A stretch of 64,000 bases of DNA from Caprella mutica (GCA_947561585.1 CANNZV010001829.1:1-64000); one strand, 5' to 3'. Numbered from the stretch's first letter, positions 25,191 to 38,003 are shown. The notes: a model not told the origin generated them from the sequence alone. Translations and numbers: made by a program.

Positions 25191-25388
25191 TTATGCCCAG
25201 CTGCATAATTTAATACTCATAATGATTCATAACGAATCACTTGCAATTAGCGACAGGGTTTGAGAATAGTTCTCATGACGTGCGATTTTCAATATGATGT
25301 ATCAGTATGCGAATTTCAATCTCCAAATTTAAAATATAATGTTACAGTTTATTATGAAATGATCGACTGTCGTCAAGTAAATGAATTC
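25191..25388 (+). repeat. 200-bp direct duplication, copy 2
   Basis: Second copy of 24,022-24,220, spaced 1.17 kb downstream. Small indels and base changes indicate it is not recent. Confidence 0.85.
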
Positions 25389-26182
25389 AAATAACTACTC
25401 TTACTGAATTTTCAATCAAGACCAAATAATTTCACCGATGTACCCAGTAGTTTAATAGGAGAATCATCGAGAAATGACATAATAAGAGCAATAATCAAAG
25501 GAAGAAAAATGACCCAAATTTGAAATTAAAAACACTACAATTAATTTGAGCTTCCTCTTGGATGGGCCAGATGAAGTTAAACACAACTTACTCAACGTAT
25601 TTTTGAGTTCACAAAACAACTCAGATGTAATATGACACGAATATAATGAAACATACAGATTTTTAAGGGATAGAGGCCCATTATATGAGGGTTGGGGAAC
25701 CTCGTGCGGTATGAAGTAACTTTAATATATATTTAATAAATCCTATTTAATATTGAATTACAATATTGATACATAATATCACAAATGTTCTTATTTTGAC
25801 AATAATTGAAATAAACTTAAACTCATAGTGAAATTGGGTATTTTCACCTATTTTCCCTTCATTTCAAGACCTCTGGTGGGGGATGAAGACTGTATGTTAT
25901 AGCTATGAAATTTTTACGGCATTTCAAAGTGGTTATTCTCTTTTTGTGTGTCTTTATTTCGGAGTGATTTGATAGGAAATGGATTTAAAAAAATATATTA
26001 ACTAAAGTACGATTTTCAGTGATTTTTCATATCTCTGAGGCCCTTGCGGATGATGACGATTTATTATTTAATATATGGGTCTAAAAGTTTTGCATACCTT
26101 ATTTTTATACACTAAAGAAAAAAAATATCACTATTACTAAACACAACTCTGAAAAGTATAGTGGTTTATTTGCAGTAAGAGT

Positions 26183-27769
26183 ACTCAGAATCGAGCGTTA
26201 ACCTAGATCATGAACCCTATCCGACCATTAAAAAATTCCGATTGAATTCGTTTTACACCCAGTTACTGTGTGTGTCGATTAAAACAAATAATTGAAATAC
26301 CTATCTGCTTATACACATTAATTTATGTAAAATAATACGAGAAGTTTGTACATTCAATTTAGAGAGAGATTCAAAATCGTCAATTTATGCAGTCTTCTCT
26401 TCGCCTCAAGATAAATTGCCTGATCTGTTTTATTTGCGGCAATTCAAAATTTTACTCCCCTATTAGTGTAATTATCACTGAAAGGTCAGTTACAGGTCGA
26501 TTCAGGCTTTGGAAACTTTCAAAGAAGTGTTATAAGCACAGGTCTCGTTAATTGCAGTACTAAATCTGATTTTGTGTAACTTTTTAAGACGTTATCTGGT
26601 GACATTATGTTAGATGCTGCACTATGCCACAAGCAAAATATAATATACAAACGAAAGAAAAATACGGTACTATAGCCTTGTTATTCTCAAATGATTCTAA
26701 CATATTTAATCATAAAGTAATTAAAGTAGCTTTTCTTACTTACATTACAAAATCTAATTAGTAGCTCCTAACTAAATATTGGTCAGAAGTTAGTAAACAA
26801 AATTTTCGGAGCTGTTTTGAGGAATATTGTCTATTTAATTATGCTACTGTTATCAACGAACGGCCCAAATAATATTTATTATAATAAAAAATGTATGGAG
26901 AAGCGATGTTATTGGATTCTGTGTTCCTAAAATAGTTTCTTGTTTGCCACTGGATATGACAAAATTATTTAATACCGTTGTGTCTGATTTACTAATCGAA
27001 TGCTGGCAAGTTAACTTTATATAAGCAATACAACTAATAAACTTTCTTTTATGGATCTGATGTGATAAACATACAATATCTAATGAGATTATAAAACTTT
27101 CTAAATTCCTACAGCCTCATTGAATACCATAGAAATGTTTTAATTGTAACTAGCCGTTGGTAGCATTCTATATGCTGAGTAGCATACAAAGGTACAAAAC
27201 CTATCCTACTCTACTCATTGCAATCGTTTTCAAATTTGGCATTTAACCTTTAAATCTACTTAGAGGGGTTTATCTCAAACCTTTGAAGTAAAGTAATTTC
27301 ATACACCTCATTGTATAGCTAGAACTCTTTTCTTAACTTCCAACAAGTGACATCAATTTATGATAAAATAATAGCAGGTAAACCAATATGAAATGAATTT
27401 TAAAAAATCAGTAATTAGGGATTAATAAAATGCAGTTCAATAAATTCTGTTAAAATAATTCAAACTTTCTAAAATTTAGTAAAAAATAATTTGAAATGGA
27501 AATAATTATAAATAAATGTGATGCAATGAAAAAAAACTTAAAAAAAAAGATAATTAGAAATAATGAAATACCTTAAAGTATTTATAAACACATGAAATGG
27601 AGTAATATAATTTCATAAAAGTTATTTGAGAAAAATATTTTGCAATAATTTATACAAAATCCTGTAAAATAAAAAGAAAATGCATAATTTGTGATAAAAT
27701 AACTACTAATAAATTAATTAAAAAACGTTCAATTTCCAATAAATTAATTTCAAATTATTTAATTAGCTC
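26183..27769. other. AT-rich DNA, nothing recognised
   Basis: No ORF over 60 codons, no RNA gene and no tandem structure was noticed in this stretch. Confidence 0.5.
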
Positions 27770-27935
27770 AAAAAAATAAGTGCAAGAATAATTAGAGCAA
27801 AATAAATAGCACAAGTATCAATTAGAGCAAAATAATTAGCACAAGTGCAATTAGAGCAAAATAATTAGTGCAAGTGCAATAAGAGCAAAATAATTAGCGT
27901 AAGTATAATTAGAGCAAAATAATTCGCGTAAAAAT
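27770..27935 (-). repeat. ~29-bp minisatellite (AATTAGAGCAAAATAATTAG)
   Basis: Five to six units of TTAGAGCAAAATAATTAG followed by CACAAGTGCAA or a variant. The CAAGTGTAATTAGC-like part is the reverse complement of the 15-bp unit at 29,641-29,717 and 46,869-46,941, so the arrays are related but inverted. Confidence 0.85.
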
Positions 27936-28223
27936 TACGCTCCGCCCACCTGTCTCGATAACGACCGCCCACAGTGACGTCAGTCAATTAATTTATGAAT
28001 GTACGTTCATTCTACAGATTTACTATATTTACCAAGGTAGGTAATGTTGATTATCGAAGCCAAATGATCAACTTTATTAAACAGTACATTTTCATATCCA
28101 GTAATCATTGGTGGTCACAAATTATGTAACCAGGTAGGCTGTGGTAGTTAAACTAACTAGTGAGCTACCAGAGAATTTAATCGTCTCCAATAATGTAACA
28201 ACTAGTAAGGAACTACCAAAAGG

Positions 28224-29278
28224 GGTGTCCGGAAAACTGCCAGGCGGAAAACTGCCTGGCGGAAAACTGACAGTCACTTACTGAATTTAATGACTTTAGT
28301 CAGTAATAACATTTTGATTTGAAAAAAAAAACGACGTTCGCTCTTAGTTAAAAGGAGTTAAGGGAACATTCTTTTTTACTTAGTATACAAAACAAAAATT
28401 AGTTTTTTTTTCATTAGAAAAAATACATAAAATATATTAGTATATAAATATTAGTATATTACACAACTCATCTCTAAAATATCATTTCATAACGGGTTTA
28501 GTGTCTAATTATTTCATTTTCGTTTATAATTTGATAATTGAACAAGCCTTCAAACTTAATATTCGCTTGTACTCATTATAAAACAAATTCAATCGATTTT
28601 TGTGAAATATTTAGAATTTACAACACAAAATCTATGTCTATGATTATCAAACTGATACTACCAATTAACCTAATTCATTTCAGTCTCTCGAATTGGATTG
28701 CATATAAATTAATAATACTTTTACATATGTATAGATGAAAATTGTAAAAATGAAGGTATTGATGCTATGGAAATGTAAATGTAAATAAATGTAATAAATA
28801 TTGAACATACATATAAGTGATGTAACATTCACTTAGTTTATAATATACAAGATATAAATTATAAATCTTATAAACATTTAAAATCCTATATAGATACATA
28901 AATATATACATGTTTTTAAAGTGTACGTGATTTAACAAATAAGTTAAAAATGGTAATTATAATTTCTTTGTGTGTACTTAATTTGGTTTGCTGTGAATTT
29001 AATAAAGTAGCCTTGTTGAAATAATATTTTCCATTGAATAATAAGTAATCTAATAATCTATATACTTTAGTTATAACTGTAAAAAATTAATGTCTCCTTA
29101 ATCCCTTGAAGAATGGCTAACGCTGTTTTTTATGAATTAAAATGTTTTTAAAATGTGTTTATCAAAAATAAAAAATGAATAAATTGCCAATTAGTGACTG
29201 GCAGTTTTCCGCTTGGCAGTTTTCCGCCTGGCAGTTTTCCGCTTCGGCAGTTTTCCGCCTGGCAGTTTTCCGTGTACC
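28224..29278. mobile_element. Non-autonomous MULE-like element with 9-bp target duplication
   Basis: A 1055-bp element bounded by ACCAAAAGG on both sides (28,215-28,223 and 29,279-29,287), a perfect 9-bp duplication. The left end is GGTGTCCGGAAAACTG and the right end its imperfect inverse. Each terminus is built from 15-bp tandem units (CAGGCGGAAAACTGC): three on the left, five on the right. A 9-bp duplication is characteristic of Mutator-like elements, and the structure matches the element at 48,102-49,069, which retains MULE transposase coding. No coding capacity here. A right-half copy lies at 7628-8461. Confidence 0.85.
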
Positions 29279-29640
29279 ACCAAAAGGCGACACCAAGGAG
29301 CTTCACCAAGCAAGTTTTGCTAACTGCAGTAGAGTGATAATACTTACTGCTAAAGGTTTTATATTCTCAACTTCAGAGGCGTGCTAATAAAATTAACAGG
29401 TAGCTTTAAAGCTTATACGACTTATTGAATTTGAATGTAAAATATTAAAAAAATATTATAATTTCATTAATTTAGTTTATAAAATCAAATAAGCAACTAA
29501 ATGTTAATAAATTTCTTATTTGTTGAATGGTTCAATTCATTGATGACGTTAATAAGTAAAAGAGATTCATGATGTCCAAGCAATCCAGAGTTGCCATTGA
29601 ATCTAAACGGGATGGCCTAAGCTTCTCCAAATGTTTTTTT

Positions 29641-29717
29641 GCGCTAATTACACTCACGCTAATTACACTTGCGTTAATTATACTTGCGCTTATTACACTT
29701 GCGCGAATTACATTTGT
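29641..29717 (+). repeat. 15-bp minisatellite flanking the retrotransposon, left
   Basis: Five units of GCGCTAATTACACTT with substitutions. The same unit in the same orientation resumes at 46,869, immediately after the 3' end of the non-LTR element, so the retrotransposon interrupts one array. Confidence 0.85.
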
Positions 29718-30070
29718 GCTCGCCCCGAGCGGAAGAAGTGGTCGCAACGTGTCTCTTTCGTCGGTAAAGTTCTTTTTCATTTTTGTGAAGTCAAGATAAG
29801 GGATGGGGGGTGTAGAAAGATCACCAACCAAGCCCCGATCAAAGAGGGTAACCTCAGATACCGGTGCAAAACCCATGCCTTCTGGCGCCTTTGGAGCTTC
29901 TAGCCTGAATGATAAACCAAGAGAAATGGGAGGGGTATGTGGGGGGGGGGGGGGGTTGTATGTGGTAAGAAGGTGGGGGAGAGGCAAAATGGAATCCAAT
30001 GTGATGTTTGCGATAAATAGTATCATTGCGGGTGTGGTGGGTTAAGCAAAAAGGATTTTGAGAGTTTTAA

Positions 30071-31268
30071 CCCTAATGAGTTTGACGTGTTTTTTTTAAG
30101 CACACATTTTTAAAATTACTTTATATCTTTCAAGTAATTCCTTTAAATTTCTCGGCCTTTCTTGACTTTGTTTCTACATTAATACCAAACATATTTTTGT
30201 ATTTAAAAGTTTAAAAATATTTACATATCGACGTAAATCAGCGTAAATCACGTAAATTATGCAATTAATTGTAATATAGCGACTTGTGGCAATGATGGGT
30301 ATGTACAGCTCTGGACCACGGCCATGTGGTTGGCTAGCCACTCAAGGTCAGTGTATCGTCAACCTTGGTCATGGGAGTTGTTGCGCGTGTTTCTTCTCGG
30401 CACCCTACTTGCTCTCTTTGAACTCTTGATAGATAGCCCACTCCAAGGTACTATAGGACGAAGATATTAATAACATTTTGTTCGAAGACACGATTGGAGA
30501 TGAGAGTTCATCAGATTGGAATATATATTATTTTGTTGTTTTAGTCTACCACTTTAGTCTTATTAATATAAAAAAAATGAGTTTGCTGCATATTTGCATG
30601 TAGAGGAATTAGCTATTGCATGTATTATACCTACCTACTTATAGTACCAATGTCATTGTTTCGTCATTATAATGGATTGAATTATGCCAAGGTAGTCCTT
30701 TTTTTTAATTATTTGTGTAATTTATTTACTGACATATAAAAATAGAATACAAATGTTTTGTTCAATATACACTGAATTAAAAGAAAAATTGTTTTTAATT
30801 CAATCATCAAAATATTCATATGAAATATATAATTCATTAGATATAGGTACTATAAATGAAACTAAAGTTTAATTGTTAACTAGGTACAATCTATTAAGAA
30901 AAAACATAAGAAATCAAACGTCAATGTAAAATATTCAACGTATTGATAATCATATAGAAAGAAAATAATATAGTTTAGTACCCGCTAAATACATCTGTCC
31001 GTACGTTTTCATGGAGAAAACAGACACGCACTCTCTCTTCCAGCCTATTACAGCTCGCCCTCTCAATTGCCAATGTCTTTTATACCTATGTATTTATTTC
31101 TCCTTATTTGTTCAATATTTTTACTTGAAATTTGGTACACATTAGTTTAGTATATATATATTAACAACTTGTAAAAAAATTAGTACCGTAGGTTTATAAA
31201 TAAGACATGTGTTTTTTTAACACATAGTCAAACTCTCCCGTAGTTTTTGAGAGTCAAACTCATTAGGG
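30071..31268. mobile_element. piggyBac-like non-autonomous element, TTAA duplication
   Basis: The ends CCCTAATGAGTTTGAC (30,071-30,086) and its exact inverse (31,253-31,268) are immediately flanked by TTAA on each side (30,067-30,070; 31,269-31,272). TTAA duplication with CCC/GGG termini is the hallmark of piggyBac. The 1198-bp interior has no transposase ORF; 30,290-30,460 is GC-richer. It interrupts ORF1 of the retrotransposon. A decayed piggyBac transposase occurs at 18.9-19.4 kb, but I cannot say whether it belongs to this family. Confidence 0.9.
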
Positions 31269-31689
31269 TTAAGAGTTTGGCGGACAGCACGTTGTGGGTA
31301 TGTGGTAATTGCGAGGAGTTTGTGAAGGGAGCGAAGGATAGGATGAAAAGGTTAGAAAAGGAAAATAGATATTTGAGGAAATTAAATGAGGAGATGAAGG
31401 GAGAAATGCAGAGATTCTTTGTAGAACTGAGGAAAGTAAAGAGTGAAGTAAAGAAAGAGATTAAGGAGGAAGTGATTGCGGAAATTAAGGAAGAAATAGG
31501 AGGAAAATTGGTAATGGAAGAAAGACCAATGGAGGAAATTAACTTAGAGTGAAGTGAAAGAGGATGATGATAGAAAGAAGAGAGTTTGCAATTTGGTGGT
31601 GTACGGTTTGGGGGAAGGAGAAGGCAGAGATGATAGGGAGAAGTTGAGGGAAATAATTGAAGGGCAAAAATGTGTAGTGGTCTACATGA

Positions 31690-34550
31690 CCGTATGTTAA
31701 GTGGCTCTTGTACATAGACCATTTCATTCTTCTCTTCTGCACTTGATTATCCAAAGTGTATTACGTGGCATAGTCCACTTTGTAACTACTCTGTGACTCT
31801 GTTTGCTCGTGAAATGATATATGAAATTAAATGATGAAGTGGCTTATGTGAGATTTGAAAGCGTGTCTGTGATTGGCTGATAGATTTTCAAGAAAGTGTG
31901 AAATTAAAATATTCTATAGAAAATTGTGTAGGGATGACTACAGTATTTCGAAAATATCAAAAAGTTACTATTATGTGAACTTAGTATTATTTAACTTCTA
32001 ATAAATAATTTATATTGTTCTAGTGCATTATCATTTTTAGTTAAAGGGATGATTATAAAAGTGAATAGTTTATTATTATTCATTTATGACATTATCGGGA
32101 TAATTTTATTATAGCTACAATAATTTATTATTCCAAGTACCTATATATTATTAATTTTGTGGAATGTGATACTATTATATCTAACGATTGAAATCATGAA
32201 AAAATATAATATGAGCAGAGTACCTATTAATTAGATATTTAAACTATCAAAATAATAAAAGCTAAATAAGATATTCATAGTTGAATAAATATTAAGTAGT
32301 AAAATCAATCAGCAAAGCAATTCCCCAATTGTTCTATATAAACATAACTATTTAAAGAAAGGGTTAATGTTATCATATGTAACATTAAAAACTCTCATTT
32401 GAATAAAGGAGAATAAATTTAAGATCAGAATTAAATTTATTCATTTAACAATATCTTCAAATGGAATCAGTTTAAATAATTGCGTATAATAATTATGCAT
32501 AATTCATTTAAATAATTACTAGGGTTGTGACAATATTTTTTAATGAAATATGCTTTAAATCCCTTAAAATATGCTCAATGATCTTCAATTAGGTTAGCTT
32601 TATATGTTCTATTTTCATTGAATTAAGGCTAATTGTAATTGCGACAATTTATTCTGAACGAGGAAACCAAAATAATAAATAGTGAACAGTTTTAGATAAT
32701 TAGATTACAATTTCAATTAGATATCAATCTATCCATAGTTGCACAATAAAGAAATCTAGCATTCATTACATTTGATAGCTTGTTTTTAAATTCTCGAAAA
32801 TAAATCTACGTCTGTTTTTAATTTGTAGTCTAGAATTCATTTTCAATATAAAATTAATTTAAAGTCTTTAATTCCTTTCAAATTAAAAAGGTTCGTCTGG
32901 GAGCAAAATATCTAGTAACAAAATCTATCACCGTTTACGGTTACTATTCATTAGTCCGACACTTTTGTAGTTTATTACTGATTTATATGTAAAAAATATT
33001 ATCAGCTTGGTTATAACGCGGTCGGGAACAAATATTTTAGCAAATAATATGAATAAATTTAACTTTGAAGACTTAAATTATACAGTAATTATAAAGCATA
33101 TCGACTGATTTTCCCAGTTTTTAAACTAGTGTTTATATTTATACGTAAAAGACCCTTCATATTTATGATTGTTAAAAGTACTTGATAGCAGACTTTTTGA
33201 GAAGTGTTTCAATATATTGATATTATTTTCAGTAAAAAGAAATTGATATCATGTTTGCTACCTCTTAGTTCTTTAGGAGAAGCCTACTTCGAGAAAACTA
33301 TGTAATGCCTACTTACTTACATTCACACAAAACCAGACCACGCAAATAAGACGCTTGACACATACACCATCACATTTAAATTGAACGCATAAAATATTTG
33401 TGTAACGTCGCAACGCTATTGATTACCATTTTTAAGAAATGAGATTTCACGAAATTAATACTAACGTGGAGCAAAGAAAGTTTTTATAGAGCATACATAC
33501 TTTTAAAAATTCGATTAGGTATTATTATTTACGGATTTAAATACATTTCATAAATTACCAATTAAAATATAACGCCATCAATAGACAAATAGTGTAATCA
33601 ACTAATCATGATCGACAGCATGAATTTAAACGACTCACAAAAATTGCAAAATCAGCGATTTATTTACCAACCATTCAATGTTAATCTAATAAAAGTATTA
33701 ACTCATTCAACAATAGCGTAGCATTTGAATGATCCGGAGACAAACTGAGCTAAAAGCAGTCGACATTAAAATCGCGACACAATCAACTATATCAATTAAA
33801 GAAATCGCTCTTTGATATTACTTTGAAACTTACTAACTAATAAAATACCTCATTACAATATTATCAAAATTTATATGTACTTTAGCTAAGTTTGGAACGA
33901 AAAAGCTTACCTAAGTTTGGAAAAAAAGAAAATTACGACTATTCTTTTAATATCAAATCATAAGAGTCGCAATATGGTATTATTAAATATGAAAAACTAG
34001 AAAGGTTATCTGAAGTATCAACTAATATAGAACAACATAACATTTAACAATAGAGGGTATAATAAAACACAGGTGAGGTCAAATACCCTCACCACATTCC
34101 AAATCACTCCTCAGATTAGTGATAATTTCAAGTTTAATTTGATACGCTTCAAATTCGATGAAATTAGATCACTAATCGGAGGCAATATGTATAATATATA
34201 TTCCCCCATGGAATTGCCACTCATATACTTAATGAACATACAATTTAATATTTATTTATGTGTTCATCATTGCCGGTAAATCAACCAGGGAAAACACTAC
34301 CGTGGAAAGTTCAATTTTGAAATAAACAAGGTTACCCGCATATCTTAGAATTAAAATTAGTGGGATGGTGTCATAAAAGGTTAGCTTAGCGGTCCAGTTG
34401 GGGAAGTTTCGGGGATGGGGATCCGAAAGCGAAAAAATATTTACTTCAAATTATCATCATATGGTTAATAAAAAACACCCCGTTGAAAGTTTTGGTTTTG
34501 GTTTCAAGATTTCGAGTGGAAAGATGTCTATTCATCGTCAGGCGCAGGGC
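31690..34550. other. AT-rich interior of the 11.4-kb element, left part
   Basis: No ORF with a recognisable domain. Both strands contain only short, lysine- and asparagine-rich frames. The ORF at 34,073-34,279 is unconvincing. Confidence 0.45.
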
Positions 34551-34557
34551 AGTGGTT

Positions 34558-34612
34558 CTAGATCACATTCTCAAAGCTCATCTGATCACATCCGATCTTG
34601 TCGATAGAAAAT
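34558..34612 (-). CDS. Candidate terminal exon, unidentified
   Basis: On the minus strand a pyrimidine-rich acceptor (TTTCATTTCTTTCCAG) ends at 34,613. The following frame gives FSIDKIGCDQMSFENVI and a stop at 34,558-34,560, entered with one carry-over base. It could be the last exon of a gene in the 11.4-kb element, but the two exon candidates further upstream do not provide the required phase. Evidence is only the splice signal and an open frame. Confidence 0.2.
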
Positions 34613-35127
34613 CTGGAAAGAAATGAAACAAATTAGAATAAGACGAGAAGATTATACATAAGTAATGACAATAAACACACGCAAAAGTTACAATATTTCA
34701 TTGAGGATATTATAATAGACCACACAAATTAATAGATTACTTAATTAGTCATATTTCATAAAAGAGTAAGCTAAAAGCTAAATTTCATTTTCATCCACGT
34801 TTGAGCCGTTAGTGAATTGATTTCATTTAAATAAAGTTTTATAAGTTTCAAAGAGAGCGTTAGCCTTTTCTCCTTTTTCTATTTACTAGCTGAGATCGAA
34901 AAAGATGGTCAAGAATAATTTAGATTTATGGAAAACATGATTTTCTACCTTTTTCTCCGATAAACACTAATAGCAAAAATGAAAATAAATTAATTTGAAT
35001 AATAGAAATCAATATCCCAAGTAAATGATGAGGTAAGAGAAATAACTTCATTACTAAGATGTAATTTAAAGAGTTACTCTGAGACAAATATCTTTCAAGA
35101 GCTCATAAACCAAAAATTGGCTAAGAA

Positions 35128-36335
35128 TCAAATACTGTAGTTGTATCAATAGCCACTGTAGTTGTATCAAATAGCCACTGTAGTTGTATCAAATAGCCAC
35201 TGTAGTTGTATCAAATAGTTACTATATAGTTGTATCAAATAGTTACTGTAGTTGTATCAAATAGTTACTGTAGTTGTATCAAATAGTTACTGTAGTTGTA
35301 TCCAATAGTTACTGTAGTTGTATCAAATAGTTACTGTAGTTGTATCAAATAGTTACTGTAGTTGTATCAGATAGTTACTGTAGTTGTATCAAATAGTTAC
35401 TGTAGTTGTATCAAATAGTTACTGTAGTTGTATCAAATAGCTAATGTAGTTGTGTCAAAAACTGTAGTTGTATCAAATTGCTACTGTAGTTGTATCAAAT
35501 AGCTATTGTAGTTGTATCAAATAGCTACTGTAGTTGTATCAAATAGCTACTGTAGTTGTATCAAATAGCAAATTTAGTTGTATCAAATACTGTAGTTATG
35601 TCAAATAGCAAATTTAGTTGTATAAAATACTGTAGTTGTATCAAATAGCTACTGTAGTTGTATCAAATAGCTACTGCAGTTGTATCAAATAGCTACTGTA
35701 GTTGTATCAAATAGCTACTGTAGTTGTATCAAATAGCAAATTTAGTTGTATCAAATACTGTAGTTATGTCAAATAGCTTCTGTAGTTGTATCAAATAGCA
35801 AATTTAGTTTTATCAAATACTGTAGTTGTATCAAATACTGTAGTTGTATCAAATACTGTAGTTGTATCAAATACTGTAGTTGTATCAAATACTGTAGTTG
35901 TATCAAATAGCTACTGTAGTTGTATCAAATTCTGTAGTTATAACAAATAGCAACTGTAATAGTATCAAATAGCTATTGTAGTTGTATCAAATTCTGTAGT
36001 TATATCAAATAGCAACTGTAATATCAAATAGCTACTGTAGTTGTATCAAATAGTTACTGTAGTTGTATCAAATAGCAAATTTAGTTTTATCAAATACTGT
36101 AGTTGTATCAAATACTGTAGTTGTATCAAATACTGTAGTTGTATCAAATACTGTAGTTGTATCAAATACTGTAGTTGTACCAAGTACTGTAGTTGTATCA
36201 AATACTTTAGTTATATCAAATAGCTACTGTAGTTGTATCAAATTCTGTAGTTATATCAAATAGCAACTGTAATAGTATCAAATAGCTACTGTAGTTGTAC
36301 CAAGTACTGTAGTTGTATCAAATACTGTAGTAGTT
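35128..36335. repeat. Minisatellite, TGTAGTTGTATCAAATA units of 16-22 bp
   Basis: More than 55 copies of CTGTAGTTGTATCAAATA, either joined directly (~16 bp, as at 35,817-35,905) or separated by GTTA/GCTA (~22 bp, 35,190-35,440). Larger composite units including AGCAAATTTAGTT recur, indicating higher-order duplication. ORFs at 36,041-36,263 are by-products. Confidence 0.95.
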
Positions 36336-36681
36336 ACCTTGAGATATTTAGCCAGTCGCAACAGACCAGTGTAGCAGTCAACACAAAACTCGAATTTAGC
36401 TTGCACTGTTGTTCAGTTGTTAACTGGGGCTGAAGATTGCGCAGTGGTCTGAAAATTAATAAGTTTCAGACAAACGTATTGAAAATTAGATAATTCGATT
36501 ATTGAGAAGGGTATATTAGTAATCTATATATTGAAGTTATTACACTGTTTACTAATTTCTCATTTTCAAAAAGAAACTTTAGGTGCTACTTGTAATGATT
36601 GCAATATTAAAATGGGTCTGGGTACACGACGAAAGATTAGTATGATATGAAAATAGAAAACTGTAACCTGTGAAATTAGCA

Positions 36682-36712
36682 TCATCACAGTGACTCTTTT
36701 CTCTGATAGTAA
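36682..36712 (-). repeat. Single unit of the 32-bp satellite
   Basis: CATCATCACAGTGACTCTTT followed by TCTCTGATAGTA is one unit of the arrays at 2905 and 12,165, in the reverse orientation, stranded inside the 11.4-kb element. Confidence 0.85.
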
Positions 36713-36846
36713 CTAATGAATCAAGGTAGCTAAAGAAATAAGTAAGTTTGACATTTACTTTTAATTTGAGAACTATGTCAGCATATTAGGGGCAAATAGA
36801 AGAGAAAAAAGATATTAAAATTAAAAGAAAGCAAAAATATACCTCA

Positions 36847-38003
36847 TCAGACGACTTGAAAGCAATCGATTGTAGGAATGGGTAGGTCATCAGTTAGGAG
36901 TCTCTCAGCCACTGCCATTACAAAAAGACTGTAAAAAGATTATAGTTAATTAAATATATTACCACACCATACCTAATACGAAGTATTAGCTAATATAGAT
37001 AATAGTTTGTACTTTGTACCAGAGAATGTGATTAACTAACTAGTTAGTACTACAGGGCGTCCGACACTTTTGTTGCCAAACTTTAACATAAGGTTGCATT
37101 TGTCGAAATAATCACTTTTTTTCTATAAAGGTATGGTCTAAAATGCTTAGTTAAAGAGTTACAAGATTAGGAAAGTAGAATCTGTACCATTTACTATTAT
37201 AAGTTAACGTCATTTCTTAATGTAACGATAAGAAACAAAACATTTTCGACAGTAATTATTTTGAGCACAAGAAACATAATCTTAAAATAGGTAAAGGTAC
37301 ATGTTTACAGAATGTGTTCAATTTGCCGCCCATTTGTTACGATGCAAGCGTTCGAACATTTTTCCCCACGAGGATTCGTGAAACTCCTGGTGTCTTTGCT
37401 CGCGCCCGCCAATCATTGGTCAAACGATTGAACGGCTGCATCGCAACAAATGGGCGACAGTTTGAACACATTTTGTAAACATGTAACCTTTACCCAATTT
37501 ATGATTATGTTTCTTGGGCTCAAAATAATTACTGTCGAAAATGTTTTGTTTCTTATCGTTACATTAAAAAATGACGTTAACTTATAATAGTAAATGGTAC
37601 AGATTCTACTTTCCTAATCTTGTAACTCTTTAACTAAGCATTTTAGACTATACCTTCAAGGAATAAAAAGTGTTTATATCGACGAATTCAAACTTATGTT
37701 AAAGTTTGGCAACAAAAGTGTTAGCCACCCTGTATATTGAAGTGAAATTATTATTCGAATCAAATTAAGAAGCTGAAAATATAAATTGTCAAACTGTATT
37801 CCCAAATAATTCACAACACAGCAGTTACACTGCAGATATAATACTATGTTGACGATTACATATTTCAAATATTTAATAGGACTGAATATTCAACACTCAC
37901 TTGCATTGTGAATCAACAGAGGTGAGCCATTACTGCTGACTAGTGGTCTCTTTAAAACAACTCTTGTGTTTCTGATGGACGTATGGATGACAGAGAGGTA
38001 CGC
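36847..38003 (-). CDS. Candidate two-exon gene fragment in the 11.4-kb element, unidentified
   Basis: Exon 1 is 38,003-37,901 on the minus strand: acceptor TGTTTATTTTTCAG, donor GTGAGT, 34 open codons (AYLSVIHTSIRNTR, later SSNGSPLLIHNA) and one carried base. Exon 2 ends at stop 36,847-36,849. With the acceptor at 36,912 it joins in phase and reads MAERLLTDDLPIPTIDCF. An alternative, more pyrimidine-rich acceptor at 36,929 would not keep the frame. The intron contains a 680-bp foldback MITE. The peptide matches nothing I recognise. It may be a gene carried by the element or an exon of an old host gene. Confidence 0.3.
37053..37732. mobile_element. 680-bp foldback MITE with TA duplication
   Basis: Begins CAGGGCGTCCGACAC, ends with the inverse (GTTAGCCACCCTG), with TA on both sides. 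The arms are ~300 bp each and ~90% complementary by eye (left 37,053-37,350; right 37,440-37,732), leaving a ~90-bp GC-richer centre. The CAGGG terminus and TA site fit a Tc1/mariner-mobilised element. It lies in the intron of the candidate gene above and would form a long hairpin if transcribed. Confidence 0.9.

Larger units (their letters stand above)
23116..26182. mobile_element. Large inverted-repeat element, ~540-bp arms
   Basis: The left arm (23,116-23,655) and right arm (about 25,660-26,182) are inverted copies of each other at roughly 75-80% by eye. Landmarks are TGCAAATAAACCA, GACTGTATG/CATACAGTC beside GGTGGGGGATGAAG, and TGGGCCTC..TCCCTTAAAA. The ~2-kb centre holds a SINE-like insertion (23,818-24,010) and two ~200-bp direct copies at 24,022-24,220 and 25,191-25,388. 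No transposase was found. Ends are ragged and no target duplication is clear, so superfamily is unknown. Confidence 0.7.

Noticed and set aside
31228..31722. 164-codon minus-strand serine/phenylalanine-rich ORF
   Set aside because: Antisense shadow of the purine-rich LINE ORF1; spans the piggyBac junction.
36041..36263. 60-66-codon repeat ORFs (SNTVVV, CIKYCS)
   Set aside because: By-products of the minisatellite period.
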